This document shows positions 1 to 8,601 of a stretch of 64,000 bases of DNA, one piece after another. The notes below the pieces were generated by a model. It was not told the DNA's origin. It searched no databases and saw only the letters and a list, made by a program, of their open reading frames with translations. The stretch comes from Gammaproteobacteria bacterium (lineage in GTDB: Bacteria; Pseudomonadota; Gammaproteobacteria; Eutrophobiales; Eutrophobiaceae). A program made the translations under genes and the position numbers. The stretch lies in contig QKIY01000028.1 in NCBI GenBank assembly GCA_003250975.1, positions 259,248 through 323,247 of the forward strand, in the 5' to 3' direction. Numbering within the stretch: position 1 is the first letter of the stretch; each line of letters opens with the position of its first letter.

Positions 1-1
1 G

Positions 2-1495
2 TTGACCCGAATATTTATCCAGGACTGGGTTGTCTGTTTCGTGATCGGTGTCGGCTCGGCCTTATCTTCCACCGCGTTTATCTTGCAAACCCTGGCGGAA
101 CGACGGGAATTGCCGACGCGTCATGGGCGTGAGGCCTTTGCGATCCTGCTGTTCCAGGACATCGCTGTGATCCCCCTGTTGGCGATCATCCCCCTGCTCG
201 GTGTGACGTCGGGCGAGGTTAGTAGCGGCAGTGCATGGCTGGATATTCTCATGGCACTGGCCATCATCGCGGCACTCGTAGTCGTGGGCCGCACTGTCCT
301 GCGCTTTCTGTTCCGCGGCGTGGCGTTGTTCGGCAACCGCGAGATATTCACGGCCGCGGCCCTGTTCGTAGTCATCGGCACGGCCTCGCTGATGGAACAT
401 GCCGGTATCTCGATGTCACTGGGTGCCTTCCTCGCCGGGATGCTGCTGGCGGACTCCGAGTTCCGCCACCAGATCGAGGCCGAGATCGAACCTTTCAAGG
501 GCCTGCTGCTGGGTCTGTTTTTCATTGCGGTCGGCATGTCGGTCAACCTGGGCCTGATCAGGGACATGCCCATTGAGTTGATCGGGCTTGCGCTCTTGCT
601 GATGGTAATTAAGTTTTGCGTGATATATGTCATCAGTCGATTAAATGGCGATTCAAATAAAGAAGCGCGATGCCTTGCCTTCACATTACCTGCAGGTGGC
701 GAGTTCGCCTTCGTCCTGTTTGCCGTGGCCGTTAATGCAAAGATCATCGATGCGCACATCAATGAACAGCTGGTCGTGATCATCACCCTGTCCATGCTGT
801 TCTCGCCCCTGCTGCTCATAATCAATGACAGGCTTTCAAGCCTGTGGGCCGAGCGGCACGTGGAACCGGAATACGATCGGATCGATGAACCCGGTAACCC
901 CGTCGTGATCATCGGTTTCGGTCGCTTCGGCCAGATTATCTCGCGCCTCCTGCACATGCGAGGTATCCGTTTCACCGCCCTGGACAATGATCCGAAACAG
1001 GTGGACTTCGTGCGCCGGTTCGGCAACAAGATCTATTACGGCGATGCCACGCGCCTGGATCTCTTGCGTGCTGCGCACATAGACGAGGCGAAGCTGGTGG
1101 TGCTCGCCATCCAGGATATCGAGACGTCAGTGAAGATAGCGCAAATCCTGCGTGAGCATTACCCGAATGTGCCCATCTATGCCCGTGCGCATAATCGCCT
1201 GCACTGTTACAAGTTACTGGACCTTGGGATCCAGGCGATGGTTCGGGATACCTATTATTCCAGCCTGAAAATAGGGACAGAGGTGTTGCGGGACCTTGGC
1301 CTGTCGCCCGCTGAGGCGGAAAAGGCTGTGGAAACGTTTCGTCAACACGACGAGGAACTGTTGAAACGCCAGCACGCCATCTACAAGGACGAGGAAAAAT
1401 ATATAGAGAGTGTGGTGAAATCGAGGGAGGAGTTGCAGAGTCTGTTTGAGGAGGATATTACGTCATCATCCTCATTGAAAAATTCTGAAGGATAA
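2..1495 (+). CDS. Kef-type K+/H+ antiporter, 5'-truncated by window edge
   Basis: This is a monovalent cation:proton antiporter of the CPA2 family (KefB/KefC type), an inner-membrane K+ efflux system. The visible 497 codons begin inside the membrane domain, at the conserved ALSSTA-x4-L stretch. Hydrophobic helices follow to about residue 275. A cytosolic RCK/TrkA-N Rossmann domain starts near residue 300 with VVIIGFGRFGQ and is followed by YYGDATR. KefB/KefC proteins have roughly 100 further N-terminal residues, so the true start lies upstream of the window and the TTG at base 2 is only the first in-frame codon. The charged C-terminal tail is short. KefB, KefC and YbaL-like members cannot be told apart without the N-terminus. 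No ancillary KefF/KefG gene follows; the next gene is convergent. Confidence 0.88.
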   Translation: MTRIFIQDWVVCFVIGVGSALSSTAFILQTLAERRELPTRHGREAFAILLFQDIAVIPLLAIIPLLGVTSGEVSSGSAWLDILMALAIIAALVVVGRTVLRFLFRGVALFGNREIFTAAALFVVIGTASLMEHAGISMSLGAFLAGMLLADSEFRHQIEAEIEPFKGLLLGLFFIAVGMSVNLGLIRDMPIELIGLALLLMVIKFCVIYVISRLNGDSNKEARCLAFTLPAGGEFAFVLFAVAVNAKIIDAHINEQLVVIITLSMLFSPLLLIINDRLSSLWAERHVEPEYDRIDEPGNPVVIIGFGRFGQIISRLLHMRGIRFTALDNDPKQVDFVRRFGNKIYYGDATRLDLLRAAHIDEAKLVVLAIQDIETSVKIAQILREHYPNVPIYARAHNRLHCYKLLDLGIQAMVRDTYYSSLKIGTEVLRDLGLSPAEAEKAVETFRQHDEELLKRQHAIYKDEEKYIESVVKSREELQSLFEEDITSSSSLKNSEG

Positions 1496-1538
1496 ATTGT
1501 TTTGATTTTTTGATAATGGTGCTACCTGTGTGCTTTTA

Positions 1539-1566
1539 ATAAAAAACGGCCCCTTTCGGGGCCGTC
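1539..1566 (-). terminator. Rho-independent terminator of rpoH
   Basis: An 8-bp perfect stem, ACGGCCCC/GGGGCCGT (1546-1553 with 1558-1565), closes a TTTC tetraloop. Read on the minus strand it is followed by a run of six T (from A1540-1545). It lies 38 bases past the rpoH stop codon. On the plus strand the T-tract is poor, so it serves rpoH rather than the antiporter gene. Confidence 0.85.
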
Positions 1567-1603
1567 TGTTAAGGTCAAATCTCATCCTTGATCTCTCTCA
1601 AAA

Positions 1604-2455
1604 TCAAACTGCGAATGAGTTACGTAGTTTTCTCATCGCGTTGTTTTCGATCTGCCGGATGCGTTCGGCAGAGATGTTGTATTCTGCGGCCAGTTCATGC
1701 AACGTGGCCTTGTCTTCGGTGAGCCAGCGCCTTGTGATGATATCACGGCTGCGTTCATCTAGCGTCTCGATCGCGTTGAACAGGCGGGCTTGGTTCCGGT
1801 CCTCTTCCTGTTCCACGGCCAGTGTTTCTTCCGGGTCCAGGCGCTGGTCTTCCAGGAAAGCCGCCGGCGCAAAGATATCTTCCTCGTCGTCGCTGCCGAC
1901 CGGCGCATCATACGATGTGTCATGCATGCTCAGGCGCTGTTCCATCTCCAGCACGTCTTTACTGCTTACGCCCAGGTCTTCGGCGATCTCCTCGACCTCT
2001 TCCTGGCTCATCCAGCCAAGCCGTTTCTTGGCGGAGCGCAGGTTGAAGAACAGCTTGCGCTGGGCCTTCGTGGTCGCAACCTTCACGATCTTCCAGTTCT
2101 TTAATATGAATTCATGGATCTCTGCACGTATCCAATGCACGGCGAAGGAGACGAGTCTAACACCCATGGTGGGATCAAAGCGTTTCACGGCCTTCATGAG
2201 GCCGATGTTGCCTTCCTGGATCAGGTCACCCAATGGCAAGCCGTAGCCGTTATAGCCGCGCGCAACCTTCACGACAAAGCGCAGATGCGCCATGACGAGT
2301 TGCCGGGCGGCATCCAGGTCGTTGTCCTGACGAAAACGTGTAGCCAGCTCGCGCTCTTCCTCGGCGCTGACCATAGGGATGCGGTTAACGCTCTGGATAT
2401 AGGTTTCAAGCGAACCTGAGGGCAGTGCCAGGGGCATTGTCAGGGTGTTGCTCAT
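1604..2455 (-). CDS. rpoH: RNA polymerase heat-shock sigma factor RpoH (sigma-32)
   Basis: RpoH directs RNA polymerase to heat-shock promoters. The protein is 283 residues from the chosen ATG, essentially the length of E. coli RpoH. It carries sigma-70 region 2 ([19 protein letters not shown]), the diagnostic RpoH box QRKLFFNLR just after region 2, and region 4 with a helix-turn-helix ending in [17 protein letters not shown] chose the ATG at 2453-2455 because a strong GGAGGAGA ribosome-binding site sits 6-7 bases before it. An in-frame ATG at 2488 would lie inside the CIRCE operator. The gene follows ftsX on the same strand, the classical ftsY-E-X-rpoH order, but has its own predicted promoter and operator. 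The operator suggests control by the HrcA repressor. Confidence 0.97.
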   Translation of the reverse strand: MSNTLTMPLALPSGSLETYIQSVNRIPMVSAEEERELATRFRQDNDLDAARQLVMAHLRFVVKVARGYNGYGLPLGDLIQEGNIGLMKAVKRFDPTMGVRLVSFAVHWIRAEIHEFILKNWKIVKVATTKAQRKLFFNLRSAKKRLGWMSQEEVEEIAEDLGVSSKDVLEMEQRLSMHDTSYDAPVGSDDEEDIFAPAAFLEDQRLDPEETLAVEQEEDRNQARLFNAIETLDERSRDIITRRWLTEDKATLHELAAEYNISAERIRQIENNAMRKLRNSFAV

Positions 2456-2481
2456 GTGATTCTCTCCTCCTTCCATCTTGT

Positions 2482-2508
2482 TTAGCACTCAGCAAATTAG
2501 AGTGCTAA
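2482..2508. promoter_or_regulatory. CIRCE operator (HrcA-binding site) of rpoH
   Basis: The sequence is a perfect CIRCE: TTAGCACTC, 9 bases, GAGTGCTAA. The inverted repeat extends by two more pairs to 11-bp arms (2480-2490 and 2500-2510). CIRCE is the known operator of the HrcA repressor, usually found before groESL or dnaK operons. Here it lies between the rpoH ribosome-binding site and a TATAAT box, so it would cover the predicted transcription start. That is the geometry expected for direct repression. No hrcA gene is in the window. Confidence 0.93.
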
Positions 2509-2513
2509 ACGCT

Positions 2514-2541
2514 ATTATAGTTTCATTGCCAGAGACTGCAA
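2514..2541 (-). promoter_or_regulatory. Predicted rpoH promoter
   Basis: On the minus strand a perfect -10 box TATAAT (2514-2519) is preceded at 16 bp by TTGCAG (2536-2541), a weak -35. The expected transcription start, near 2507, falls in the distal arm of the CIRCE element. The -10 match is strong and the -35 only partial, so the assignment rests mainly on the -10 box and its position relative to the operator. Confidence 0.6.
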
Positions 2542-2583
2542 TCACCCGTGCGTATTACTGGCTTAAGTTATTGTTTTTACTGG

Positions 2584-3558
2584 TTAAGCAGGTTCTATCG
2601 CGCGCAGGTGACGCTGTACCGAGAACCAGGATCCGATGCTGCCCAGCAGGATACCGGCCAGCAGCAGGGCCAGTGCCCGGTCGATGGCCAGCCCGCTGAG
2701 GGAGAACTCGCTCTGGTAGAGTTGGGCCAGGGTGTCCGTGGGGGCCTGCAGGAGGAATAGCGAGAGGGCGACGAGGCACCAGGCGAACAACCCGCCGCCC
2801 AGCCCGTACCAGAGACCGGTGTAGAGGAACGGCCGCTGGATAAAGGCGTTGGTGGCGCCGAACAATTTGGCAACCTCGATCTCGGCGCGCCGTTGATAGA
2901 TGGCCATGCGGATGGTATTGCCGACGATCAGCAACACGGCCAGGCCGAAGAACACAGCGAGGATCATCACCATGCGCTGGATGATCAATATGATGGCGTT
3001 CAGGCGCTGTACCCACTGTTGATCATACTGTGCCTTTTCGATCTCTCTGCGCTCGCTGAGTTGTGTAACCAGTTTATCGATGGCGGCCGTCTCTGCATTA
3101 TCGATTGCCGGCTTGATCAGCAACAGGGAAGGCAGGGGGTTACTATCGAGGGCATCGAGCGCCTGGCCAAAGCCGGAGAGTTGCCGGTATTCGGCCAGGG
3201 CCTCATCGCGATTGACGAAGATCACTCTTTCGATTGCCGCATCTGATTGCAATTCTTCCATAAGCTGCTTGCCCGCGTCATCGTCGATCTCGTTTCTCAG
3301 GAAGGCCGTGATCTCGACCGAACCTTCCCAGCCGGTCGAGATGAGGCGGGCGTTTTCCAGCAAGACAAAGAACCCTGCCGGCAGGGCCAGGGAGATCCCG
3401 ATGACCGCGATGGTCAGCAGGCTGCCCACCGAGTTGCGGAATAGCTGGCCTAGGCTGGAGACCAGGGCCTGGGCATGCTGCAGCAACCAGTTTTTTACCA
3501 GTTGTTTGAGATTGATCTTGCGGCGCGGCCGTGTCTTCTTGCTGGCACCCTGGATCAT
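2584..3558 (-). CDS. ftsX: Cell division protein FtsX
   Basis: FtsX is the membrane subunit of the FtsEX complex, which couples cytosolic ATP hydrolysis to periplasmic septal peptidoglycan hydrolase activation. The 324-residue protein has a basic cytosolic N-terminus (SKKTRPRRK), a first membrane helix around residues 45-67, and a periplasmic domain of about 120 residues (VEITAFLRNEID onward). Three further helices lie in the C-terminal half, typical of the MacB/FtsX fold. Its start overlaps the ftsE stop by four bases (ATGA), so the two are translationally coupled. It is the last gene before the separately regulated rpoH. Confidence 0.95.
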   Translation of the reverse strand: MIQGASKKTRPRRKINLKQLVKNWLLQHAQALVSSLGQLFRNSVGSLLTIAVIGISLALPAGFFVLLENARLISTGWEGSVEITAFLRNEIDDDAGKQLMEELQSDAAIERVIFVNRDEALAEYRQLSGFGQALDALDSNPLPSLLLIKPAIDNAETAAIDKLVTQLSERREIEKAQYDQQWVQRLNAIILIIQRMVMILAVFFGLAVLLIVGNTIRMAIYQRRAEIEVAKLFGATNAFIQRPFLYTGLWYGLGGGLFAWCLVALSLFLLQAPTDTLAQLYQSEFSLSGLAIDRALALLLAGILLGSIGSWFSVQRHLRAIEPA

Positions 3559-4235
3559 GACTTGTCCGCCTGGCTAGCCGGGGCCCCGAGTGTCCTGCCC
3601 TCTTTCAGGGTGATGATGCGCTTGCGCATGCGCTTGATCATGTCGAAGTCGTGGCTGGCGATTAAAACCGTGACTCCAACCTGGTTGAACTGCTCGAACA
3701 GGCACATGATCTCCCACGACAGGGCCGGGTCGAGATTACCCGTTGGTTCATCGGCCAGTAATAGCATCGGCCGGTGTACCACGGCACGGGCGATGCCGAC
3801 GCGTTGCTGTTCCCCCCCGGATAAGGTCATCGGCAGGGCGTTTTGCTTGTTTAATAAACTGACCTTGTCGAGAGCGGCATGAACGCGTTTCTTGATCTCG
3901 CCGTGATCGTGCCCGGCGATCACCAGCGGTAGGGCGACGTTGTCGAACACGGTGCGGTCATTCAGCAGCCGGTGGTCCTGGAAGGTAAAACCGATATTGC
4001 GCCGGAAAAAGGGAATCCGGTTGCGCCGAACCCGCTCCAGGTTCTGGCCGTTGACGATGATCTGTCCGCGGCTGTGACGTTCGATCAGGGCGATGAGCCG
4101 CAAGAGCGTGCTCTTGCCGGCGCCGGAACGGCCGGTGACAAAGGCCATGGCGCCCTGCTCGATATGCAGATTGATATTCTTGAGGGCGTCAACGCCGCCC
4201 GGGTAGTGCATGTGGACATTGGTGAAACGTATCAT
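3555..4235 (-). CDS. ftsE: Cell division ATP-binding protein FtsE
   Basis: FtsE is the cytosolic ABC ATPase partner of FtsX. At 226 residues it has the family's normal length. It shows Walker A GRSGAGKST (about residues 36-44), the signature LSGGEQQRVGIARAV, Walker B LLLADEPTGNLD and the switch histidine in IASHD. Its start overlaps the ftsY stop by four bases and its stop overlaps the ftsX start by four bases, so ftsY, ftsE and ftsX form one tightly coupled transcription unit. Confidence 0.97.
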   Translation of the reverse strand: MIRFTNVHMHYPGGVDALKNINLHIEQGAMAFVTGRSGAGKSTLLRLIALIERHSRGQIIVNGQNLERVRRNRIPFFRRNIGFTFQDHRLLNDRTVFDNVALPLVIAGHDHGEIKKRVHAALDKVSLLNKQNALPMTLSGGEQQRVGIARAVVHRPMLLLADEPTGNLDPALSWEIMCLFEQFNQVGVTVLIASHDFDMIKRMRKRIITLKEGRTLGAPASQADKS

Positions 4236-5173
4236 GCGGCGGTCTCGAACAGGGCCTGGATAAAATCGCGGCTGTTGAAGACCTGCAAGTCCTCAGCTTG
4301 CTCGCCGACACCAATGAATCGGATCGGGATCCCCATTTCACGTGCCAGGGCAAAGATGATCCCGCCCTTGGCGGTACCATCCAGCTTGGTGAGCATGATC
4401 CCCGTGATGCCGATCGCCGCGTCAAACTGGCGTGCCTGGGTGAGAGCGTTTTGCCCCGTCCCGGCATCCAGCACCAGCAGGCATTCCGGCTCGATGGCCG
4501 GATCAAACTTGGTGATCACCTTGCGGATCTTTTTCAACTCGTCCATCAGGTTGCCCTGGGTGTGAAGTCGTCCGGCGGTATCAGCGATCAGGACATCGAT
4601 GTCTTTTGAGCGGGCGGATTGCAGGGCATCGAAAATGACCGCAGCCGAATCGGCCCCCTTGTGCTGGGTAACGACCGGGACATCGTGACGCTTGCCCCAG
4701 TTTTGCAATTGTTCGATGGCGGCGGCGCGGAAGGTGTCTCCGGCGGCCAGCATTACGCTTTTGCCCTGTTGTTTGCACCAGGCGGCCAGCTTGCCGATAC
4801 TGGTAGTCTTGCCGACACCATTAACGCCGGCCATGAGTATGACGAAGGGCTTGATACCGCTAGCAGGGAGCGCCAGCGGCTTGTCGACGGGCTGGAGAAC
4901 ATGCAACATGCTCTCCTGTAATCTTTCCTCCAGGCTGGAGCCGCTTTTTGCCGGTCCACTCTGCAATTCTTCCAGGATGGACGCGGTGACGTTGATGCCG
5001 AGGTCGGCCATCAGCATGTGTTCTTCCAGCGATTCGAGCAGGTCCGGGTCCAGCGACTGTTTTCCGCTGAAGAGTTTGTCGACATCGGTAAACAGCATAT
5101 CCTTGGTCCTGGACAGGCCGTGCTTGAGTCGATTGAACAAATGGTTGTGGTGGGTCGGACTGTTTTCCTGCAT
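4232..5173 (-). CDS. ftsY: Signal recognition particle receptor FtsY
   Basis: FtsY is the membrane-associated SRP receptor GTPase that docks ribosome-nascent chain complexes at the translocon. At 313 residues it is an NG-domain-only form, lacking the long acidic A domain of the E. coli protein (497 residues). The N domain begins near residue 12. The G domain shows GVNGVGKTTSIGKLA, DTAGRL, and TKLDGTAKGG near the C-terminus. It is the first gene of ftsY-ftsE-ftsX. The ATG at 5171-5173 gives an N-terminus (MQENSPTHHNH) without an obvious amphipathic membrane-targeting helix. Confidence 0.96.
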   Translation of the reverse strand: MQENSPTHHNHLFNRLKHGLSRTKDMLFTDVDKLFSGKQSLDPDLLESLEEHMLMADLGINVTASILEELQSGPAKSGSSLEERLQESMLHVLQPVDKPLALPASGIKPFVILMAGVNGVGKTTSIGKLAAWCKQQGKSVMLAAGDTFRAAAIEQLQNWGKRHDVPVVTQHKGADSAAVIFDALQSARSKDIDVLIADTAGRLHTQGNLMDELKKIRKVITKFDPAIEPECLLVLDAGTGQNALTQARQFDAAIGITGIMLTKLDGTAKGGIIFALAREMGIPIRFIGVGEQAEDLQVFNSRDFIQALFETAA

Positions 5174-5265
5174 GGATCAATAATGTAATCTGGTTCCCCA
5201 GGTTAAGGTCAGACGTTAAACTTGCGTATCCTACCATTAAGTAATGACGAACTACCAAAGCGAAT

Positions 5266-5282
5266 CATGCTCTAATAGCATG
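5266..5282. repeat. Short inverted repeat in divergent ftsY / M16 intergenic region
   Basis: CATGCT and AGCATG form 6-bp arms around a 5-base spacer, 46 bases before the first M16 peptidase start and 93 bases from the ftsY start. It could be an operator or a weak hairpin. No known regulator consensus is recognised. The rest of the 155-base intergenic region shows no clear promoter boxes. Confidence 0.3.
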
Positions 5283-5328
5283 GTATTGAAAACACAAACC
5301 CGCCCTTTTAATAACTAGCTTTTAAAAT

Positions 5329-6732
5329 ATGAAGATATTGCACGGATCAGCCATTCTATTAAAGACCCTTTGTCTCGGTCTTGCCCTTAATACTGCGGTG
5401 CTGGCAGAGACGCAGGAATTCACCCTCGATAACGGCCTCAAGGTCCTGGTGAAAGAAGACCACCGGGCGCCAGTGGTGGTGTCACAGGTATGGTACAAGG
5501 TCGGAGCCAGTTACGAGGTCTCCGGTCTGACCGGGATCTCACACGCACTTGAACACATGATGTTCAAGGGGACGAAGAAATATGCACCGGGCGAGTTCTC
5601 ACGCATCATTTCTGAAAACGGTGGCAATGAGAATGCCTTTACCAGCAGCGATTACACGGCCTATTTCCAGACGCTGGAAAAATCCCGCTTGCCCATCAGC
5701 TTCGAGCTGGAGGCTGATCGCATGCGCCATCTGACCCTGCCCGCAGATGAGTTTGCCAAGGAGATTGAAGTTGTCATGGAAGAACGGCGCTTGCGGACGG
5801 AGGATAGCCCGGAAAGCTTTGCCTTCGAGACCCTGATGGCGACGGCCTTCCAGACCAGCCCGTACCGCCAGCCGATAATCGGTTGGATGGCTGATCTCGA
5901 AGCGATGACGGTGGACCAGTTGAGAGACTGGTATCAGCGTTTTTATGCACCGAACAATGCCACCCTGGTTGTGATAGGTGATGTGGAGGCGAAAAAAGTC
6001 CTTAAGCTGGCGAGGAAATATTTCGGTCCCCTGCCCAGCAGCGAGATCGAACCGGAGAAGACGCTCCCGGAAACCGAACAGCGCGGGATCAAGCGCGTGG
6101 TGATCAAGCGACCGGCCGAATTACCGCACCTGATGATGGCCTACAAGACGCCTTCGCTTAATTCCACGCTGAATAACGCGGGTTCAAGCCCAGCGTGGGA
6201 ACCTTATGCCCTGGAAGTCCTGAGTGGCATCCTAGACGGTGGTAACAGCGCCAGGCTGGAGACCAACCTGGTGCGCGGCAAGGAACTCGCTGCCATGATT
6301 AGTCTGGACTACCGGTTTACAGCCAGGCTGGGCACGGTGTTGACGATCAGCGCCATACCCGCCGCAGACGTCAGCCTCGATCAGCTGGAGCTCGCTATCC
6401 GCGAGGAACTGGAAAGAATCAGCACGAAAAAGGTCAGCAAGGCAGAGCTGGACAGGGTCAAGGCGCAGGTTATTGCTGATGATATTTACCAGCGTGATTC
6501 ACTGTTTTATCAGGGCATGGTTCTGGGCATTTTTGAATCGATTGGTCTCTCTTGGAAACATGCAGATGATTATGTGCCGGCCGTGAAAGCAGTGACGGCG
6601 GAGCAGGTCCTGGCTGTGGCAAAAAAATACCTGGTGGATGACGGACTGACGGTCGCGGAGCTTGAACCGCTACCGATGGATCCGTCGGCAAAGCGCCATG
6701 CGACGGCGGGAGAATCAGACTATGTTCATTAA
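5329..6732 (+). CDS. Secreted M16 family zinc metallopeptidase, catalytic subunit
   Basis: This is a peptidase of the M16B (mitochondrial-processing-peptidase-like) family, predicted periplasmic because residues 1-26 form a signal peptide (hydrophobic core, then VLA-ETQE). The inverted zinc motif HALEH is at residues 72-76 (H72, E75, H76), and the distal Glu ligand is in VVMEERR near residue 152. The protein is 467 residues, with N-terminal catalytic and C-terminal inactive halves. Its 3' end overlaps the next gene, which encodes a second M16 protein without the zinc motif. Such active/inactive pairs form heterodimers in this family. The physiological substrate is unknown. The protein resembles bacterial YmxG/PqqL-type annotations, but a specific name is not supported. 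Confidence 0.9.
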   Translation: MKILHGSAILLKTLCLGLALNTAVLAETQEFTLDNGLKVLVKEDHRAPVVVSQVWYKVGASYEVSGLTGISHALEHMMFKGTKKYAPGEFSRIISENGGNENAFTSSDYTAYFQTLEKSRLPISFELEADRMRHLTLPADEFAKEIEVVMEERRLRTEDSPESFAFETLMATAFQTSPYRQPIIGWMADLEAMTVDQLRDWYQRFYAPNNATLVVIGDVEAKKVLKLARKYFGPLPSSEIEPEKTLPETEQRGIKRVVIKRPAELPHLMMAYKTPSLNSTLNNAGSSPAWEPYALEVLSGILDGGNSARLETNLVRGKELAAMISLDYRFTARLGTVLTISAIPAADVSLDQLELAIREELERISTKKVSKAELDRVKAQVIADDIYQRDSLFYQGMVLGIFESIGLSWKHADDYVPAVKAVTAEQVLAVAKKYLVDDGLTVAELEPLPMDPSAKRHATAGESDYVH

Positions 6733-8050
6733 ACGTTTATCCATCTGCATCCTCCTGTTCTGTTCCGCCGCGGTACAGGCCAGTCCCGATATCCAGTTTT
6801 GGGAAACCGGAAGCGGCGCGCGAGTCTATTTCGTTGAGACGCACGAACTTCCCATGGTAGACATCGAGCTGGCATTCGATGCCGGCAGCAGCCGTGATGG
6901 CGGAATGCCGGGACTGGCCATGATGACCAATACCATGCTGGCAGAAGGCGCGGGTGGCCGTACGGTCGATGAAATCAGCCGCGGCTTTGAGGACCTTGGC
7001 GCCGTCTATGCTAACAGCGCAGGCAAGGACAATGCTTCGCTCAACCTGCGTAGCCTGGTCGATCCTGAGTTGTTGAAGCCGGCCCTGGAAAACCTGCGGC
7101 TGGTGTTTACCCGCCCGGATTTCCCGGAGGATTCGTTCGAACGGGAGCGTAGCCGGGTGCTGGTCGCGCTGAAGCAAAAACAGCAATCACCCGCGAGCCT
7201 GGCAAGCGATTCTCTCAGGTCCGCCATCTATGGCGAGCACCCCTATGCCAGTCCGGATGAAGGCACCGAGGATTCCCTGCAGGCGATGCGCCTGGAAGAC
7301 ATCAAGGCGTTTTATAAAAAATATTATGTGGCACGCAACCTGACAATCGCTATCGTCGGTGACCTTGACCGGAAACAGGCAGGGCAACTGGTAGATGACC
7401 TGTTGACCGGCCTGCCGGCCGGTAACAAGGCAGCGTCCCTGCCCCCGGTAAAACCGTTAAAAGAGGCCGAGACGATCAAGATTTCACACCCCTCGCAACA
7501 GACCCATATCCTGATCGGCCAGCCCGGGATCCGGCGGGACGACCCCGACCTGTTTCCACTCTATGTTGGCAACCATATTCTGGGCGGCGGTGGCCTGGTC
7601 TCACGTCTCTTCGAGGAGATCCGTGAAAAGCGCGGCCTGTCTTACAGCACCTACAGCTATTTTTTCCCCATGAAGCAGACCGGCCCGTTTACCGCCGGGA
7701 CTCAGACCCGGGCCGAACAGGCGGATGAGGCGCGGCGTATCATGCTGGAGCAGATCCGGTTGTTTATTGAAAAGGGACCGACCGCCGAGGAACTGGCGGC
7801 GGCCAAGAAAAACCTGACGGGTGGTTTCCCCCTGCGCATCGACAGTAACAGCGACATCCTACGTTACCTGTCGATGATCGGTTTTTATAACCTGCCGCTG
7901 GATTACCTTGATACCTTTAACAGCAAGGTTGAAGCGGTTACTGCTGAACAGATCCGGGTGGCCTTCGCCCGCAAGTTGAACCCGGACCACATGGTAACAG
8001 TAATGGTTGGGCAGGTCGCCGGACTGGCAGAGGGCAGCGTCACTGAATAA
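6722..8050 (+). CDS. Secreted M16 family peptidase-like protein, non-catalytic subunit
   Basis: This 442-residue M16B-family protein has a signal peptide (FIKRLSICILLFCSAAVQA). The position where HxxEH should be reads GMPGLAMMTNTML, so the zinc ligands are lost. The C-terminal half keeps the GLSYSTYSYF segment that helps shape the active site of the partner in known heterodimers. I chose the ATG at 6722 (preceded by GGGAGAA) over an upstream in-frame codon because it begins the signal peptide. It overlaps the catalytic partner by 11 bases, which favours balanced co-translation. The role inferred from the family is a substrate-binding or structural subunit. Confidence 0.9.
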   Translation: MFIKRLSICILLFCSAAVQASPDIQFWETGSGARVYFVETHELPMVDIELAFDAGSSRDGGMPGLAMMTNTMLAEGAGGRTVDEISRGFEDLGAVYANSAGKDNASLNLRSLVDPELLKPALENLRLVFTRPDFPEDSFERERSRVLVALKQKQQSPASLASDSLRSAIYGEHPYASPDEGTEDSLQAMRLEDIKAFYKKYYVARNLTIAIVGDLDRKQAGQLVDDLLTGLPAGNKAASLPPVKPLKEAETIKISHPSQQTHILIGQPGIRRDDPDLFPLYVGNHILGGGGLVSRLFEEIREKRGLSYSTYSYFFPMKQTGPFTAGTQTRAEQADEARRIMLEQIRLFIEKGPTAEELAAAKKNLTGGFPLRIDSNSDILRYLSMIGFYNLPLDYLDTFNSKVEAVTAEQIRVAFARKLNPDHMVTVMVGQVAGLAEGSVTE

Positions 8051-8594
8051 CTCCAGGGGTAAGGTCCGCATCATCGGCGGAAAATGGCGCAGCAGACGCC
8101 TGCCCGTGCATGAGAGTATGGGCCTGCGACCCACGCCGGACCGGATCCGCGAAACACTCTTCAACTGGCTGCAAACCTCAATCGGCGGCGCGCATTGTCT
8201 AGATCTCTTCGCCGGCACGGGTGTGCTGGGTTTCGAGGCCGTTTCACGCGGCGCAAGCTGCGCGGTGCTGGTCGAACAGGACCCGCAATTGTGTCGACAA
8301 TTGCAGGAGAATATCGATCACTTCACCGCGGACGGGATTACCGTCGTCAATGCCAATGCACTGGACTGGTTGCGGCAGAACAAGGAACATTTTGACCTGA
8401 TCTTTCTCGACCCGCCGTTTTCACAGGGTCTTGTAGAGGCGAGTTGCGATTTGATCCGCGATACCGGCTGTCTTTCGCCCAACGGCATGATTTATGTTGA
8501 AGCTGAACGGACACTGCCGTTACCATCTTGCCTTGATATAAAAAAAAGGGGCACAGCCGGTCAGGTCATGTACCTGTTGGCCGGCTTGGTATAA
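8007..8594 (+). CDS. rsmD: 16S rRNA (guanine966-N2)-methyltransferase RsmD
   Basis: RsmD methylates G966 of 16S rRNA in the assembled small subunit, using SAM. Visible motifs are the N-terminal RIIGGKWRSRRLPV, RPTPDRIRETLFNWL, the SAM-binding FAGTGVLGFEAVSRGA and the catalytic DPPF. The frame is closed upstream by a stop at 8001. The only start candidates before RIIGG are TTG 8007 and CTG 8043; no ATG or GTG exists. I report TTG 8007, which overlaps the M16 gene. The gene is followed immediately by coaD, a very common pairing. Confidence 0.93.
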   Translation: MGRSPDWQRAASLNNSRGKVRIIGGKWRSRRLPVHESMGLRPTPDRIRETLFNWLQTSIGGAHCLDLFAGTGVLGFEAVSRGASCAVLVEQDPQLCRQLQENIDHFTADGITVVNANALDWLRQNKEHFDLIFLDPPFSQGLVEASCDLIRDTGCLSPNGMIYVEAERTLPLPSCLDIKKRGTAGQVMYLLAGLV

Positions 8595-8601
8595 TCAATT
8601 A

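Noticed and set aside
2456..2488. Upstream ATG start for rpoH at 2488
   Set aside because: It lies inside the CIRCE operator at or before the predicted transcription start, and the downstream ATG at 2455 has the strong ribosome-binding site and the family N-terminus.
5329..8050. Interpretation of the M16 pair as PqqF/PqqG for the orphan pqqA
   Set aside because: Both proteins have signal peptides and lie 30 kb away on a separate transcription unit. The PQQ-processing proteases act in the cytosol.
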